This document shows positions 8,188-16,815 of a DNA stretch of 56,154 nt, in pieces. How positions within the stretch are numbered: the first letter of the stretch is position 1; each line of letters opens with the position of its first letter. The position numbers and the translations under genes were made by a program. Under the pieces are notes generated by a model. It ran no database searches, was not told the origin of the DNA, and saw nothing but the letters and a program-made list of their open reading frames with translations. Where the stretch lies: positions 1 to 56,154 of the forward strand of contig NZ_QWJJ01000020.1 in assembly GCF_003575965.1 (NCBI RefSeq), read 5' to 3'. This DNA is from Pseudooceanicola sediminis. Its GTDB lineage: Bacteria; Pseudomonadota; Alphaproteobacteria; Rhodobacterales; Rhodobacteraceae.

Positions 8188-9015
8188 ATGACCGACGAAA
8201 GCCCCGATCTGCCCAACAATAAGGCAGGTCTCGACAAGTCCTTCTCGAAGGGGCTGATCCTGTTGCGGCACCTAGCAACCTGCGAGGCGCCGGCGGGCAT
8301 CAGCGACCTGTCGGCGGCTCTCGGCATGACCAAGAGCAACGTGCACCGCCTGTTGCAAACCCTTGCGGCGTATGGATTCGTCCACAAGAACACCAAGTCC
8401 CGCTACAGCCCTTCGCTGCGCTACTGGGAGATGGGCTACGAGGTATGGCTGCACTCGCGCGCAGGACAACTTGCGCTGAATGACGCGGACGGGCTCGCGC
8501 TCAAGGCGAACTGCCTCGTGCACATCACTTTGGCAGCCGAGGAACGCCAGGAACTGACCCTCTATGATCGGATCGGTACGCCGATCGCCCATCCCATGCG
8601 CAGGCTTTGGCCCACGGGCACCCGCGTGCCGATCTGGCGAATCATCTACGGCTGGTCCGATTTCGTGGCCTTCCAGATCGCCTATATCGCCGCCAAGCCC
8701 GAGGTCGAGCTGACCTCGCGCCGCGATGAGATCAGCCGCCACCTGGAAGACAGCGGCCTGACCTACGAGGGTCTGGCCGAGCGCGTCACCGCCGCCCGCG
8801 ACCTGGGTTACGCCGAGAACCTCGGCAGCGGGCTGGAGAACATCGAGGGCACTGCCTGCGCCTTCCGCGACGAGACCGGCGCGCCGGTGGGCGTGCTCAG
8901 CACGATCTACGACCGCGACGGCAGCCGCGACGGCCGGCGCGAGGATACCGGGCGGCTCAACCGCCTCTATGCCCATTCCATATCCCGATCCCTGGGCTTC
9001 CGGGATCCAAACTGA
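8188..9015 (+). CDS. IclR-family transcriptional regulator
   Basis: 275 aa. Residues ~15-75 form the IclR winged helix (SFSKGLILLRHLATCEAPAG, then ISDLSAALGMTKSNVHRLLQTLAAYGF). Residues ~95-265 form the effector-binding domain (LALKANCLVHITLAAEERQE; AENLGSGLENIEGTACAFRD, with the typical G-x-x-x-I-A/T-x-P-I/A region; GAPVGVLSTIYD). IclR proteins commonly sense aromatic or small organic acids. It is divergent from the broken dctP and followed 10 bases later by an isochorismatase-family gene, so the two are probably co-transcribed. Confidence 0.9.
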   Translation: MTDESPDLPNNKAGLDKSFSKGLILLRHLATCEAPAGISDLSAALGMTKSNVHRLLQTLAAYGFVHKNTKSRYSPSLRYWEMGYEVWLHSRAGQLALNDADGLALKANCLVHITLAAEERQELTLYDRIGTPIAHPMRRLWPTGTRVPIWRIIYGWSDFVAFQIAYIAAKPEVELTSRRDEISRHLEDSGLTYEGLAERVTAARDLGYAENLGSGLENIEGTACAFRDETGAPVGVLSTIYDRDGSRDGRREDTGRLNRLYAHSISRSLGFRDPN

Positions 9016-9025
9016 GAGAAACTTC

Positions 9026-9649
9026 ATGGACGAACAAGCCTTCAAGGCCCGTGGCTTCGGGCAGACCATCGGTTTCGGCCGCCGCTCGGCGCTGGTGGTG
9101 ATCGATGTCATCAAGGGTTTCACCAATCCCGACCTGCCGCTGGGCGCGGACCTGTCGTCGCAGATCGTGGCGATCAACGCACTGATCGCCGATTTCGCGG
9201 CCCGCCGCGAGCCGGTGTTCTTTACCACCGTGCGCTACGACGAGCCGGATCTGTCGGACGCCGGGATCTGGCCGCTGAAACAGGGCGGATTGAAGACGCT
9301 GGCCGCCAGCGGCGACGGGGCCGAGCTGGACCCGAGGCTGAGCCTCGCGGCCGGAGAACGCACGCTGGTGAAGAAATACGCCTCGTCCTTCTTCGGCACC
9401 GATCTGTCGAGCCGCCTGGTAGCCGAGGGTGTCGACACGCTGGTGATCACCGGCTGCACGACCTCGGGCTGCGTGCGCGCGACGGCGGTGGACTCGCTGC
9501 AGAACGGCTTCCGTCCGATCGTGGTGCGCGAGGCGGTGGGCGACCGCAGCCAGCCCGCACATGAGCAGAGCCTGCTGGACCTGCAGGCAAAATATGCCGA
9601 CGTGGTCTCGCTCGACGCGGCGCTGATGCGCGAGATGGCGGGCGCCTGA
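9026..9649 (+). CDS. Isochorismatase-family cysteine hydrolase
   Basis: 207 aa. The fold's landmarks are visible: ALVVIDVIKGFTN (catalytic Asp), KKYASSFFGTDL (catalytic Lys) and LVITGCTTSGCVRATAVDSL, where the C in TSGC is the nucleophile after the usual cis-peptide region. The family includes N-carbamoylsarcosine amidase and other amide hydrolases; length and motifs fit that branch. The start at 9026 is preceded by GAGAGAAAC and lies 10 bases after the IclR stop. The substrate is unknown; in this cluster it may cleave an amide or enamide intermediate. Confidence 0.85.
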   Translation: MDEQAFKARGFGQTIGFGRRSALVVIDVIKGFTNPDLPLGADLSSQIVAINALIADFAARREPVFFTTVRYDEPDLSDAGIWPLKQGGLKTLAASGDGAELDPRLSLAAGERTLVKKYASSFFGTDLSSRLVAEGVDTLVITGCTTSGCVRATAVDSLQNGFRPIVVREAVGDRSQPAHEQSLLDLQAKYADVVSLDAALMREMAGA

Positions 9650-9685
9650 ACGGCGCCCTGCCCCACCAACCCGCCTGCGCCCCGG

Positions 9686-10207
9686 TCAGAAGCTCGACCG
9701 GGTCGCGGGCACCTTGATCCCCTGCTCGGCGGCGGCGTTCTCATCCGCCTCGAGATTGGTGATGATCGCCAGGAGACCCTTGCGCAGCACGCGCACCTCG
9801 TCCTCCTCCAGCCCCTTCAGCGAAATCAGGTTGACGTCATGCGCCATCGGCTCCAGCCGGTCGCGCAATTCCCAGCCCTTGGGCGTCAGGAAGATCTGCA
9901 AAGTCCGCTTGTTGCCGTCCATCTTCTGCCGCGTGATCACGCCCTGCTTCTCCAGCTTGGTCAGCGCGGCGTGCGCGGTGGGTTCGGTCAGATGCGCGCG
10001 CTGGCTCAGCTCGCGCTGCGACAACCCGTCATTGTACCAAAGGATGCGCAGGAAGATCCATTGGCCGAAGGTGATCCCCTCGTCCTGAAGGCGCATCTGC
10101 AGCGAGCGGTTGAAAGCCCTGGCGGCGAGACGAACGAGACGCGCGAGGCGTTCTTCGGTCAGCTTGGGATCGAAGTCTTCATGCCCCGAGGGCGCGGTTT
10201 CATCCAT
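9686..10207 (-). CDS. MarR-family transcriptional regulator
   Basis: 173 aa from the ATG at 10207 (MDETAPSGHEDFDPKLTEER); an upstream in-frame start is less likely because that stretch is Arg-rich and not MarR-like. The core is a MarR winged helix: GITFGQWIFLRILWYNDGLS, QRELSQRAHLTEPTAHAALT and KLEKQGVITRQKMDGNKRT. MarR proteins bind palindromes as dimers and release on binding phenolic or aromatic ligands. A TTAG-N4-CTTT site lies in its own promoter region (10311), and related sites precede the catabolic and transport genes, making this the best candidate for cluster control (inference). Confidence 0.9.
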   Translation of the reverse strand: MDETAPSGHEDFDPKLTEERLARLVRLAARAFNRSLQMRLQDEGITFGQWIFLRILWYNDGLSQRELSQRAHLTEPTAHAALTKLEKQGVITRQKMDGNKRTLQIFLTPKGWELRDRLEPMAHDVNLISLKGLEEDEVRVLRKGLLAIITNLEADENAAAEQGIKVPATRSSF

Positions 10208-10310
10208 GTGGAACGGTCTCAATCGGCCAGAAACGAAAGCCCCGTCGCCAGCGCGATGCCGGCGACGGGTCGCTTCCATTTGTGCTGATTTCCCGTGCAG
10301 GACACAAGGG

Positions 10311-10322
10311 TTAGATGTCTTT
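10311..10322. promoter_or_regulatory. TTAG-N4-CTTT site upstream of the MarR gene
   Basis: TTAGATGTCTTT lies ~104 bases upstream of the MarR start and is related to sites at 16742, 24902, 28342 and 31023. It is the weakest member (right half CTTT instead of CTAW). Autoregulation is inferred. Confidence 0.45.
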
Positions 10323-10378
10323 TCAACCGTTTCGTGTCACCCGTTGCCCATCCACGACGCCCCGCATAGCCATTCTGT

Positions 10379-12139
10379 TCAGCCGTCCTGTTCCGCGGTC
10401 ATGCCTTCGGCCATCTCCTTGACGTAGCCGCGCAGGATGCGGGCGTCGATCACCACCGACTTGCCCGCGCGCACCTGCGCCACGGCATCGGCCAGCGCGG
10501 CCTCGAAGGCGGCCACCGTCGCGACCGGGCCGATGCCCACCGCGCCCTGCGCCCGCGCGAGGCCGGCGATGTCGATATCCGGCTCGTCGATCGCCTGGCC
10601 GATATGCTTGTTCTCGACCGGGCGGTCGCGGTCGCGGGCGACGCGTTCCTGGTGGATCTCGTCGTTGAAGAACGAGCGGTTGTTGGCCACCACGATCAGC
10701 ATCGGCACGCTCTGATGCGTCCCGGTCCACAGCGCGGTCGCGCCCATGATGAAATCGCCGTCGCCCAAAACCGCGACCGGCATGCGGCCCGTGTCCTTCA
10801 GTGCCAGCGCCGCGCCCACGACCATGCCGGGGCCCGAGCTGATGCCTGCGCCGCCGTCATAGCCCAGATAATCGAGCGGCCCGGTGAAATCGCAATGGCG
10901 ACCGTCCCAACCCAGGGGCAGACGCACCAGCGTGTGCGGATCCTCGGCCAGCCCCGCGCGCAGCACATGCGAGAGCGCGTCGAGCGACAGCACGGCATCG
11001 GGCTCCTGCCCGTGCGGCGCGGGTGCCGTGCGGGGCGCGGGTGCGGCGGGTTCCAGCCCCAGCCGTTCGCACAGCGCCGCGACCAGCGCATCGGCCTCGG
11101 TCAGGATGGTGAGATCGCTCGCCACCACGTCCTGATGATCCATCGACCAGCCGTTCGTCAGCATCGGCTCGAGCGTGGCGTTGACCACCTTGGCCCCGGC
11201 GCCCAGCTTGCCCTGCGCCAGCGTGCCGGCCGGGTCCACCCAATCGAGGCACAGCACCAGATCCGCGCCCGACAGCGCCTCGACCGATTCAGCCGACAGG
11301 AAGAACCCGGGCGCGCCCGCGTGCAGTTTGTGGCGCGTCGGGAAGGCGGCGCCGGTCTTGATGTCGGTGATGACGCGGGCGCCGAAATACTCGGCCAGCG
11401 CCACGCGCCGCGCCCAGTCCCCTTCATCGCGCGAGACGCGGCCCATCAGGATCACCGGCGATTGCGCCTCGGCCAGCATGTCGGCCAGGGCCGAGACCTG
11501 CGCGGCACTCGCACCCGGGGCCTGAGGGGCTGCGAAACGCGCGGGATCGGGCAGCGCGGGCATGGCTTCGATGGCGGTTTCCTGCACCGTCACGTCGAAG
11601 CAGACATAGGTGGGCGCCATCGGGGCCGAGGTGGTAATCTGCATCGCCCGCATCAGCGACGACAGCGAGGCGGCCAGCGACGCCGGTTGATCATCCCATT
11701 TCACATAGGGCCGCACCACCGCCGCCTGATCGCGCGAGGTATGCAGCCAGTCGATCCAGGGCCGACGCTTGGCCGCGTCGACCGGGCCGGTCGCGCCGAG
11801 GATCAGCATCGGCACGCGGTCGCACCAGGCGTTGTAGATGGCCATCGCGGCGTGCATCAGGCCCACATTCGCGTGCAGCACCACGGTCATCGGCTTGCCG
11901 GTGATCTTGGCCCAGCCATGGGCGATGGAAACCGCGTGTTCCTCATGCAGGCACAGCAGCATGTGCGGATCCTGGTTGCCGAGGTAGTTGACCATGCTGT
12001 CATGAAGGCCCCGGAAGCTCGAGCCGGGGTTGAGCGCGACGTAGGGCGTGTCGAGCCGGCGCAGCATCTCGGCGATGGCGTCGCTGCCGTAGAGCGTCTT
12101 CACCTCGCAGGGTGTGGGGCGGTCGGTTTCCCTGGTCAT
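10379..12139 (-). CDS. Thiamine-pyrophosphate-dependent enzyme (acetolactate synthase-like)
   Basis: 586 aa with the three domains of the POX/IlvB superfamily. The N-terminal PYR domain has LCLHEEHAVSIAHGWAK, including the cofactor-activating Glu. The central domain contains PVILMGRVSRDEGDWARR. The C-terminal PP domain has GYDGGAGISSGPG and the ThDP/Mg motif GDGDFIMGATALWT then VANNRSFFND. Members are 2-oxoacid decarboxylases, carboligases or synthases; the exact reaction cannot be read from sequence. It follows an EamA permease in a minus-strand run that starts with the ring-hydroxylating reductase at 16703, so it probably serves the same catabolic route. Confidence 0.85.
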   Translation of the reverse strand: MTRETDRPTPCEVKTLYGSDAIAEMLRRLDTPYVALNPGSSFRGLHDSMVNYLGNQDPHMLLCLHEEHAVSIAHGWAKITGKPMTVVLHANVGLMHAAMAIYNAWCDRVPMLILGATGPVDAAKRRPWIDWLHTSRDQAAVVRPYVKWDDQPASLAASLSSLMRAMQITTSAPMAPTYVCFDVTVQETAIEAMPALPDPARFAAPQAPGASAAQVSALADMLAEAQSPVILMGRVSRDEGDWARRVALAEYFGARVITDIKTGAAFPTRHKLHAGAPGFFLSAESVEALSGADLVLCLDWVDPAGTLAQGKLGAGAKVVNATLEPMLTNGWSMDHQDVVASDLTILTEADALVAALCERLGLEPAAPAPRTAPAPHGQEPDAVLSLDALSHVLRAGLAEDPHTLVRLPLGWDGRHCDFTGPLDYLGYDGGAGISSGPGMVVGAALALKDTGRMPVAVLGDGDFIMGATALWTGTHQSVPMLIVVANNRSFFNDEIHQERVARDRDRPVENKHIGQAIDEPDIDIAGLARAQGAVGIGPVATVAAFEAALADAVAQVRAGKSVVIDARILRGYVKEMAEGMTAEQDG

Positions 12140-12174
12140 CTGTCTCTCTCCCGTTTCGGAATTCTTGTGTTATT

Positions 12175-13104
12175 TCAGGTGCGCACCAGCGCCAGCACGA
12201 TCACGCCTGCCATCGCCATCAGCGAAGCCAGCGCGAAGATCGGGCCGGGGCGATCCTCGGTGCGCAGGACCCAGGCGGCCAGCCAGGCCGCGAGGAACAT
12301 CTCGATCGTGCCGATGATCGCCACGGCGGTGACGGTGGTGAAACTGAGCGCCACGAATTGCGCGGTCTGGCCCAGCGATACGAAGGCGGCCGCCACCAGC
12401 TGCCAGCCGGTCGGGCGGCGGAACAGTTCGCTCAGGTGGCGGCGATAGGCGGCGCTGAACAGGGCTGCGACGGCGAACCACACGAAGGCGGCTACCGCGC
12501 CAATGAAGGCGCCGATCAGCGGATCGGGCAGCCAGCGCATGGCGAACTTGCGCGCCACGTAGGATCCGCCATAGCTCGCCGCCGACATCAGCGCCAGGAC
12601 ACGGCCGGTGTTGCGCTCGCCGGCCGCTCGCCGGGCGTCCTCGTCATCGGCGACGATCTGGCCCCTGTTCGACAACACCACCAGCGCCACGGCGGCGAAG
12701 ACCAGCACGAAGGCCAGCGCGCTGGCGATGGTCAGGCTCTCGCCCAGGAACAGGATCGCCAGCACGGCGGCGAACACCGGGATCAGCCGGCGGATGAGCC
12801 CGGTCTCGATGGCGCCGGCCAGCTCGATGGAGCGGAAGAAGAAGATCCGCCCCAGCACCGTGGCCAGCATGCCGGCGACGACGAAGATCGCCACGCCGAT
12901 CCAGAAGCCTGTGTCAATCGGCGGCAGCGACGGCCCCATGATCAGCCACAACCCGCCCGAGAACAGCGCCGTCAACACGATCGACAGCAGCACGGCATTG
13001 CCCCGCCCGCCCTTTTCGCGCGCGTTCTTGGTCGCGGCGACCGAGCCGAAGGCATAGCAAAAGGCGGCGAGGATGGCGAAGATCTCGCCGATAAAGGGGA
13101 TCAT
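12175..13104 (-). CDS. EamA/DMT-superfamily membrane transporter
   Basis: 309 aa, strongly hydrophobic, with about ten predicted membrane segments arranged as two EamA repeats (first starting IPFIGEIFAILAAFCYAFGS, second near LALMSAASYGGSYVARKFAM). These permeases export or import small metabolites in the inner membrane. It sits between the small gene at 13127 and the TPP enzyme, within the catabolic run, so a role in moving a pathway intermediate is plausible. Substrate not predictable. Confidence 0.88.
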   Translation of the reverse strand: MIPFIGEIFAILAAFCYAFGSVAATKNAREKGGRGNAVLLSIVLTALFSGGLWLIMGPSLPPIDTGFWIGVAIFVVAGMLATVLGRIFFFRSIELAGAIETGLIRRLIPVFAAVLAILFLGESLTIASALAFVLVFAAVALVVLSNRGQIVADDEDARRAAGERNTGRVLALMSAASYGGSYVARKFAMRWLPDPLIGAFIGAVAAFVWFAVAALFSAAYRRHLSELFRRPTGWQLVAAAFVSLGQTAQFVALSFTTVTAVAIIGTIEMFLAAWLAAWVLRTEDRPGPIFALASLMAMAGVIVLALVRT

Positions 13105-13126
13105 GGGGACCTGTCGTGTTTCGTGC

Positions 13127-13570
13127 TCAGGCCGGGGCCTGCAATTCCTGCAGCAACCTGGCTGAGGACATCACCTCGCGCAGCGGCAGGCTGTCCTGGA
13201 TCGCGTCCAGCTCGACCGAATAGCTCAGCCCTTGCCCGTCCCAGAACCACCAATAGACAATCTCGCCCTGCTTGTCGCGGATCGGCATGCGGAAGGTGGG
13301 GAACTTGCGCTCGTCCTCGGGCAGCGCGGCGCTGCCCGCCTTTTCATGCGCCAGCCCCAGCCGGTCCAGCGCCTGTTCCAGCGGGATCATCGCCGTCAGG
13401 CGCGGAGCCTGCGCGACATGCGCCTCCAGATCGGAGGGGCGGCTGTCGCTCAGCCCCCGGAACAGGCGCACGACGGGCGGGTAGCTTTCGTGCTCATGGG
13501 TCAGCTGGGCATAGGCGAGGCCCTGCTCCAGCCGGATCTCGACGATATCGCCGGGTTGGTAACGGCTCAT
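13127..13570 (-). CDS. Small conserved-looking protein of unknown function
   Basis: 147 aa from the ATG at 13570, which follows GGAGGC and is 13 bases from the stop of the decarboxylase-like gene. The N-terminus (YQPGDIVEIRLEQGLAYAQL, then PPVVRLFRGLS) looks like a small beta-barrel of the kind seen in Imm26-like or SH3-type proteins; the later part contains IRDKQGEIVYWWFWDG and LDAIQDSLPLREV. No catalytic residues stand out. Its conserved-looking position between catabolic genes suggests an accessory role. Function unknown. Confidence 0.65.
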   Translation of the reverse strand: MSRYQPGDIVEIRLEQGLAYAQLTHEHESYPPVVRLFRGLSDSRPSDLEAHVAQAPRLTAMIPLEQALDRLGLAHEKAGSAALPEDERKFPTFRMPIRDKQGEIVYWWFWDGQGLSYSVELDAIQDSLPLREVMSSARLLQELQAPA

Positions 13571-13583
13571 GGGGCCTCCTTGC

Positions 13584-14576
13584 TCACAGGCTGTAGGCTT
13601 CGAGGGTCGAGGGGTGGAACAGCTCGTCGACCTGCACCCGGCGCGGCGAGAGGCCCTGCGCGAAATGGTAGTCGAGGAATTTGTCGAGCACATGCGCATT
13701 GGCGCCGACGCCATAGCTCCAGGGATCGGGGCCCATCAGCGCGCGGGCACGGTTCAGCGTGTCCTCGACGAAGGGCATCGTCACCTTGGTGGCCGAGGTG
13801 TCGTTCAAGGCCTCTTCGGCCAGCTTCTTCGACTCCGAGAACGCCTTGAGCAGCGCTGCGGGCAGAAAGGGGTATTCCTCGACCAAGGTCCGGCGCACGC
13901 CCAGAACGTGCATCACCGGGAAGATGCGGGTCTGGCGGAAATACTCCTCGGCCGCGCCGATGCTGTCGCGGAACAGGCGGCCGACATGGGGATGGCCCTC
14001 GGCAAAGCAGCGCGGCCAGCGCGGGCCGATGAAGCCGTCGATCTCGCCCGCCGCCAGCATGCCGTTCAGCGTGGCACCCTCGGGCGCCTGCTCGATGGTG
14101 ATGTCGTCGGGCAGCGTCAGCGCGATCTTTTCCGGGCGGCCCGGCGTGTCCATGCCGCCGCGCACCCAGGTCACGTCCGAGGGTTTCACGCCGAAATGCT
14201 CTTCCAGGATGCCGCGCACCCAGACGTTGGCCGACAGCTGGTACTCGGCGATGCCGATGCGCTTGCCCTTCAGATCCTCGGGCCGGTCGATGCCGCGGTC
14301 GGTGCGGATATAGACCGAGGTATGACGGAACGCGCGGCTCAGGAACACCGGGATCGCGACGTAATGCGGGTTCCCGCGCGCGACCGAGATCGAATAGGAC
14401 GACAGCGACAGCTCCGAGATGTCGAAGGCCTCGTGCCGGAAGGCGCGGAAGAACATCTCTTCGGGCGACAGCAGCATCGGCACGGGATCGACGCCGTCGA
14501 TCTTGACCCGGCCGTCGACGATGGCCCGCGTGCGGTCGTAATTCCCCATGGCGAGGGAGAGTTTCAGATCGGACAC
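13584..14576 (-). CDS. 4,5-dihydroxyphthalate decarboxylase-like protein
   Basis: 330 aa from a GTG at 14576, chosen because AAGGAGG stands 7-8 bases upstream and because the next Met (in LSLAMGNYDRT) would remove the first beta-strand. The N-terminus LKLSLAMGNYDRTRAIVDGR then VKIDGVDPVPM and AFDISELSLSSYSISVARGN are hallmarks of the Pht5-type family, which has a periplasmic-binding-protein fold but decarboxylates 4,5-dihydroxyphthalate to protocatechuate. No signal peptide is present, which fits an enzyme rather than a transporter component. The dehydrogenase, reductase and oxygenase of the same pathway are adjacent. Substrate specificity is inferred from context. Confidence 0.78.
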   Translation of the reverse strand: MSDLKLSLAMGNYDRTRAIVDGRVKIDGVDPVPMLLSPEEMFFRAFRHEAFDISELSLSSYSISVARGNPHYVAIPVFLSRAFRHTSVYIRTDRGIDRPEDLKGKRIGIAEYQLSANVWVRGILEEHFGVKPSDVTWVRGGMDTPGRPEKIALTLPDDITIEQAPEGATLNGMLAAGEIDGFIGPRWPRCFAEGHPHVGRLFRDSIGAAEEYFRQTRIFPVMHVLGVRRTLVEEYPFLPAALLKAFSESKKLAEEALNDTSATKVTMPFVEDTLNRARALMGPDPWSYGVGANAHVLDKFLDYHFAQGLSPRRVQVDELFHPSTLEAYSL

Positions 14577-14587
14577 GTGTTCCTCCT

Positions 14588-15772
14588 TTACGTGATGCCG
14601 CATTGGCGCTGCAGATCCACCGGCTGGCCCGAGGCCGCCGATTCCAGGATCGCGTGACAGATTTCGAGGCTCGCGCGGCCCCAGGCGCCGGTCTGGGCGG
14701 GCGCGCGATCCTCGCGCACGGCGCCGACCAGCGCGTCGATGACAGGTCCGCGCGGGGCGGGGCCGAAGGGCACCTCGACGAAGCGGCGCTCGATGTCGCC
14801 GAAGACATCCAGCCCGGCAGGCGTCAGCCGCAGGTCGGCGCGGTCGCACAGCGCGATCACCGGGCCGAAATGCTCGTTGTTTTCCGCCTCGATAAGCCCG
14901 GCCCCGCTGCCGTAGGTGCGGGTCTGCTTGAGCGCGGCTTCGGCCTCGGCGTCGAGCCCCTGCAAGGCGCGACGCGCCTTGCCATAGGCGGCGGGGTCCT
15001 TGCGCTGGCCCAGCTCGCCCACATTATCCATCCAGACGTCGCTGTCGAAATGCGCGTAGCCGGAATAGGTCAGGCTGGCGAAGGATCCATTGGCAAAGGC
15101 GATGAGCGCGCTGAACGCGCCTTCCGTCGGGCGCGCGGGATCCCAGGCGCCGGTCATCGCGGTGACTCGGGTGGCAAGGCCACCGGCCAGCCGGCGCACC
15201 ACGTCGATCTGGTGGATCGCCTGGCTGAACAGGATGCCGCCGCCCTCTTCGGTGCGCAGTTCCTCGGGGCGCCGGGGGCGGTAGAGGAAATCGGTGTAGT
15301 TGAACGCCTGGATCATCCGCAGGGATCCCACCTCACCGCTCTCGATCAGGCGCGCCGCGGCCTCGACTGGCGGGTCGAAGCTGTGGCTGGGGCCTACGAT
15401 CAGATGCTTGCTCGAGGCCTCGGCGGCCGCGACCATGCGGTCGGCATCCGCCATCGAGATGGCGATCGGCTTGTCGACCAGCACATGCTTGCCGGCGGCC
15501 AGCGCGGTGCAGACGTGGTCGGCGTGCATCTGGTGCGGCGTGGCGATATAGACCGCCTCCACCTCAGGATCGGCGCAAAGCGGCACGATGTCGTCATAGG
15601 TCCGACCGCCGAACTCGGCCTCGAACGCCGCGCGGCTTTCGGCGCGGGGGGCGGCGGCGGCGACCAGTTTCACGCGCGGATCGGCGGTGAAGGTCGGGAT
15701 CATCAGCATGAAGCCGCGACCCAGCCCGACGACGCCTAGCCTGACGGGCATTTGCGCGGGCTCAGAGGTCAA
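14588..15772 (-). CDS. Gfo/Idh/MocA-family dehydrogenase (dihydrodiol-dehydrogenase-like)
   Basis: 394 aa from a TTG at 15772 that has GGGAGG 7 bases upstream and overlaps the reductase stop by 11 bases; an alternative ATG is at 15751. The N-terminal Rossmann fold carries VRLGVVGLGRGFMLMIPTF and the EAVYIATPHQMHADHV strand-loop, followed by GKHVLVDKPIAISMADADRM with the conserved E/D-K-P. The C-terminal domain has GGGILFSQAIHQIDVVRRLA with the usual H-x-x-D. Pht4 of the phthalate pathway (cis-4,5-dihydrodiol to 4,5-dihydroxyphthalate, NAD+) belongs to this family, and this gene sits between the decarboxylase-like and reductase genes, supporting that role. Confidence 0.85.
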   Translation of the reverse strand: MTSEPAQMPVRLGVVGLGRGFMLMIPTFTADPRVKLVAAAAPRAESRAAFEAEFGGRTYDDIVPLCADPEVEAVYIATPHQMHADHVCTALAAGKHVLVDKPIAISMADADRMVAAAEASSKHLIVGPSHSFDPPVEAAARLIESGEVGSLRMIQAFNYTDFLYRPRRPEELRTEEGGGILFSQAIHQIDVVRRLAGGLATRVTAMTGAWDPARPTEGAFSALIAFANGSFASLTYSGYAHFDSDVWMDNVGELGQRKDPAAYGKARRALQGLDAEAEAALKQTRTYGSGAGLIEAENNEHFGPVIALCDRADLRLTPAGLDVFGDIERRFVEVPFGPAPRGPVIDALVGAVREDRAPAQTGAWGRASLEICHAILESAASGQPVDLQRQCGIT

Positions 15773-16703
15773 GGACCAGCCTCCCGCCCGAACAGGCGCG
15801 CGAGACGCAGATCATGATCTTGTCGGCCTTTTCCTCGTCCATCAGCACCATGTCGCGGTGATCGGCCTCGCCCTCCAGGAGTCGCGTCTTGCAGGTGCCG
15901 CAGGTGCCGCTCTCGCACGAGCTGACGGTCGGGAACCCGGCATCGCGCATAGCCTCGAGGATCGAACGGTCGGCGGGCACGGTCAGCGTGATGCCGGTCT
16001 TCTTCAGCTCGACCTCGAAGGCCTCGTCATCGGCGCGCACAACGTCGACGGGCTTGAAATCCTCGAAGTTGACGCGGCCTTCCGGCCAATGGCCCGAGAT
16101 CGCCTCGATCTCGTCCATCAGGGGCTTTGGCCCGCAGCAATAGACATTCAGCTTCTGCGGCTCGGCAAAATGGTCCCAGAAATCGTAGATCTTCTCGGGG
16201 TCGCCCTCGTCGTGATGGGCCAGGACACGGTCGCCGTAAGCGGTGGTCAGGTCTTCCAGGTAGGCCGCCTCTTCCGCGCTGCGGCTGAGGTAGATGATGT
16301 TGAAATCCTTGCCTTCGCGCTCAAGATGCGCGGCCATGGCCGAGATCGGCGTGACCCCGATGCCGCCCGCGATAAGCAGGTAGCGCGGCGCGTCGGCCAT
16401 GGGGAAGTCGTTTTCCGGCGCCTCGACGTTCAGCTCGAACCCCTCGACCGCCTCGTCATGCATCGAGGCCGAGCCGCCCCGGCTGGCCGGCTCGCGCTTC
16501 ACGGCGATCTTGTAATGGTCCGGCGCGGTGCCGTCGTTGACCAGCGAATAGCGCCGCATTGCCCCCGAGGGCGTCTCGACCGTGACATGCGCGCCGGGCG
16601 TGAATCCGGGCAGCGCGCCCTCTTCCATCGGAACCAGCGTGAATTCGGTGATCTGCGGGGTCAGCGCGCGTCTTGCACCGACGCGCATCCTGATGAGCTC
16701 CAT
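15762..16703 (-). CDS. Oxygenase reductase component (flavin, NADH, [2Fe-2S])
   Basis: 313 aa arranged FMN-binding domain (FTPGAHVTVETPSGAMRRYS with the R-x-Y-S flavin motif), NAD-binding domain (YLLIAGGIGVTPISAMAAHL; YCCGPKPLMDEI) and a C-terminal plant-type ferredoxin with Cys263, Cys268, Cys271 and Cys299 (CESGTCGTC ... C). This is the phthalate dioxygenase reductase layout (class IA). It passes electrons from NADH to the Rieske oxygenase encoded divergently at 16816. A promoter with TTGACA (complement of 16762-16767) and a TTAG-N4-CTAA site in its spacer precedes it. Confidence 0.92.
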   Translation of the reverse strand: MELIRMRVGARRALTPQITEFTLVPMEEGALPGFTPGAHVTVETPSGAMRRYSLVNDGTAPDHYKIAVKREPASRGGSASMHDEAVEGFELNVEAPENDFPMADAPRYLLIAGGIGVTPISAMAAHLEREGKDFNIIYLSRSAEEAAYLEDLTTAYGDRVLAHHDEGDPEKIYDFWDHFAEPQKLNVYCCGPKPLMDEIEAISGHWPEGRVNFEDFKPVDVVRADDEAFEVELKKTGITLTVPADRSILEAMRDAGFPTVSSCESGTCGTCKTRLLEGEADHRDMVLMDEEKADKIMICVSRACSGGRLVLDL

Positions 16704-16741
16704 TCGCCCCTCCCAAAAAACGTGTATCTGCCCTTGCTCGT

Positions 16742-16753
16742 TTAGATAGCTAA
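16742..16753. promoter_or_regulatory. TTAG-N4-CTAA operator candidate in a divergent promoter
   Basis: TTAGATAGCTAA is an inverted repeat between the reductase (minus) and Rieske oxygenase (plus) genes. On the minus strand TTGACA ends 8 bases before it and the site covers the spacer and -10 region, an arrangement repeated at 31010-31034. A repressor bound here could silence the reductase promoter. Confidence 0.65.
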
Positions 16754-16815
16754 GTATATGTTGTCAAGCATTCGAGATTGGCCTTCACGGGCCCGGGCCG
16801 CAGGAGGAGTACGAG

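Noticed and set aside
10604-12448. Long plus-strand open frame (614 codons) opposite the TPP-enzyme gene
   Set aside because: Antisense shadow of a high-GC gene: rich in His/Gln/Arg/Gly, no domain, while the minus strand encodes a complete TPP enzyme.
13127-13570. Nitrile hydratase beta-subunit identity for the small operon protein
   Set aside because: Only the short PGDIVEIR-like start suggests it; the rest lacks nitrile hydratase features and there is no alpha subunit.
12112-13596. Plus-strand open frame (494 codons) opposite the EamA gene
   Set aside because: Composition (Gly/Gln/His/Arg/Asp repeats) is typical of the complement of a membrane-protein gene.
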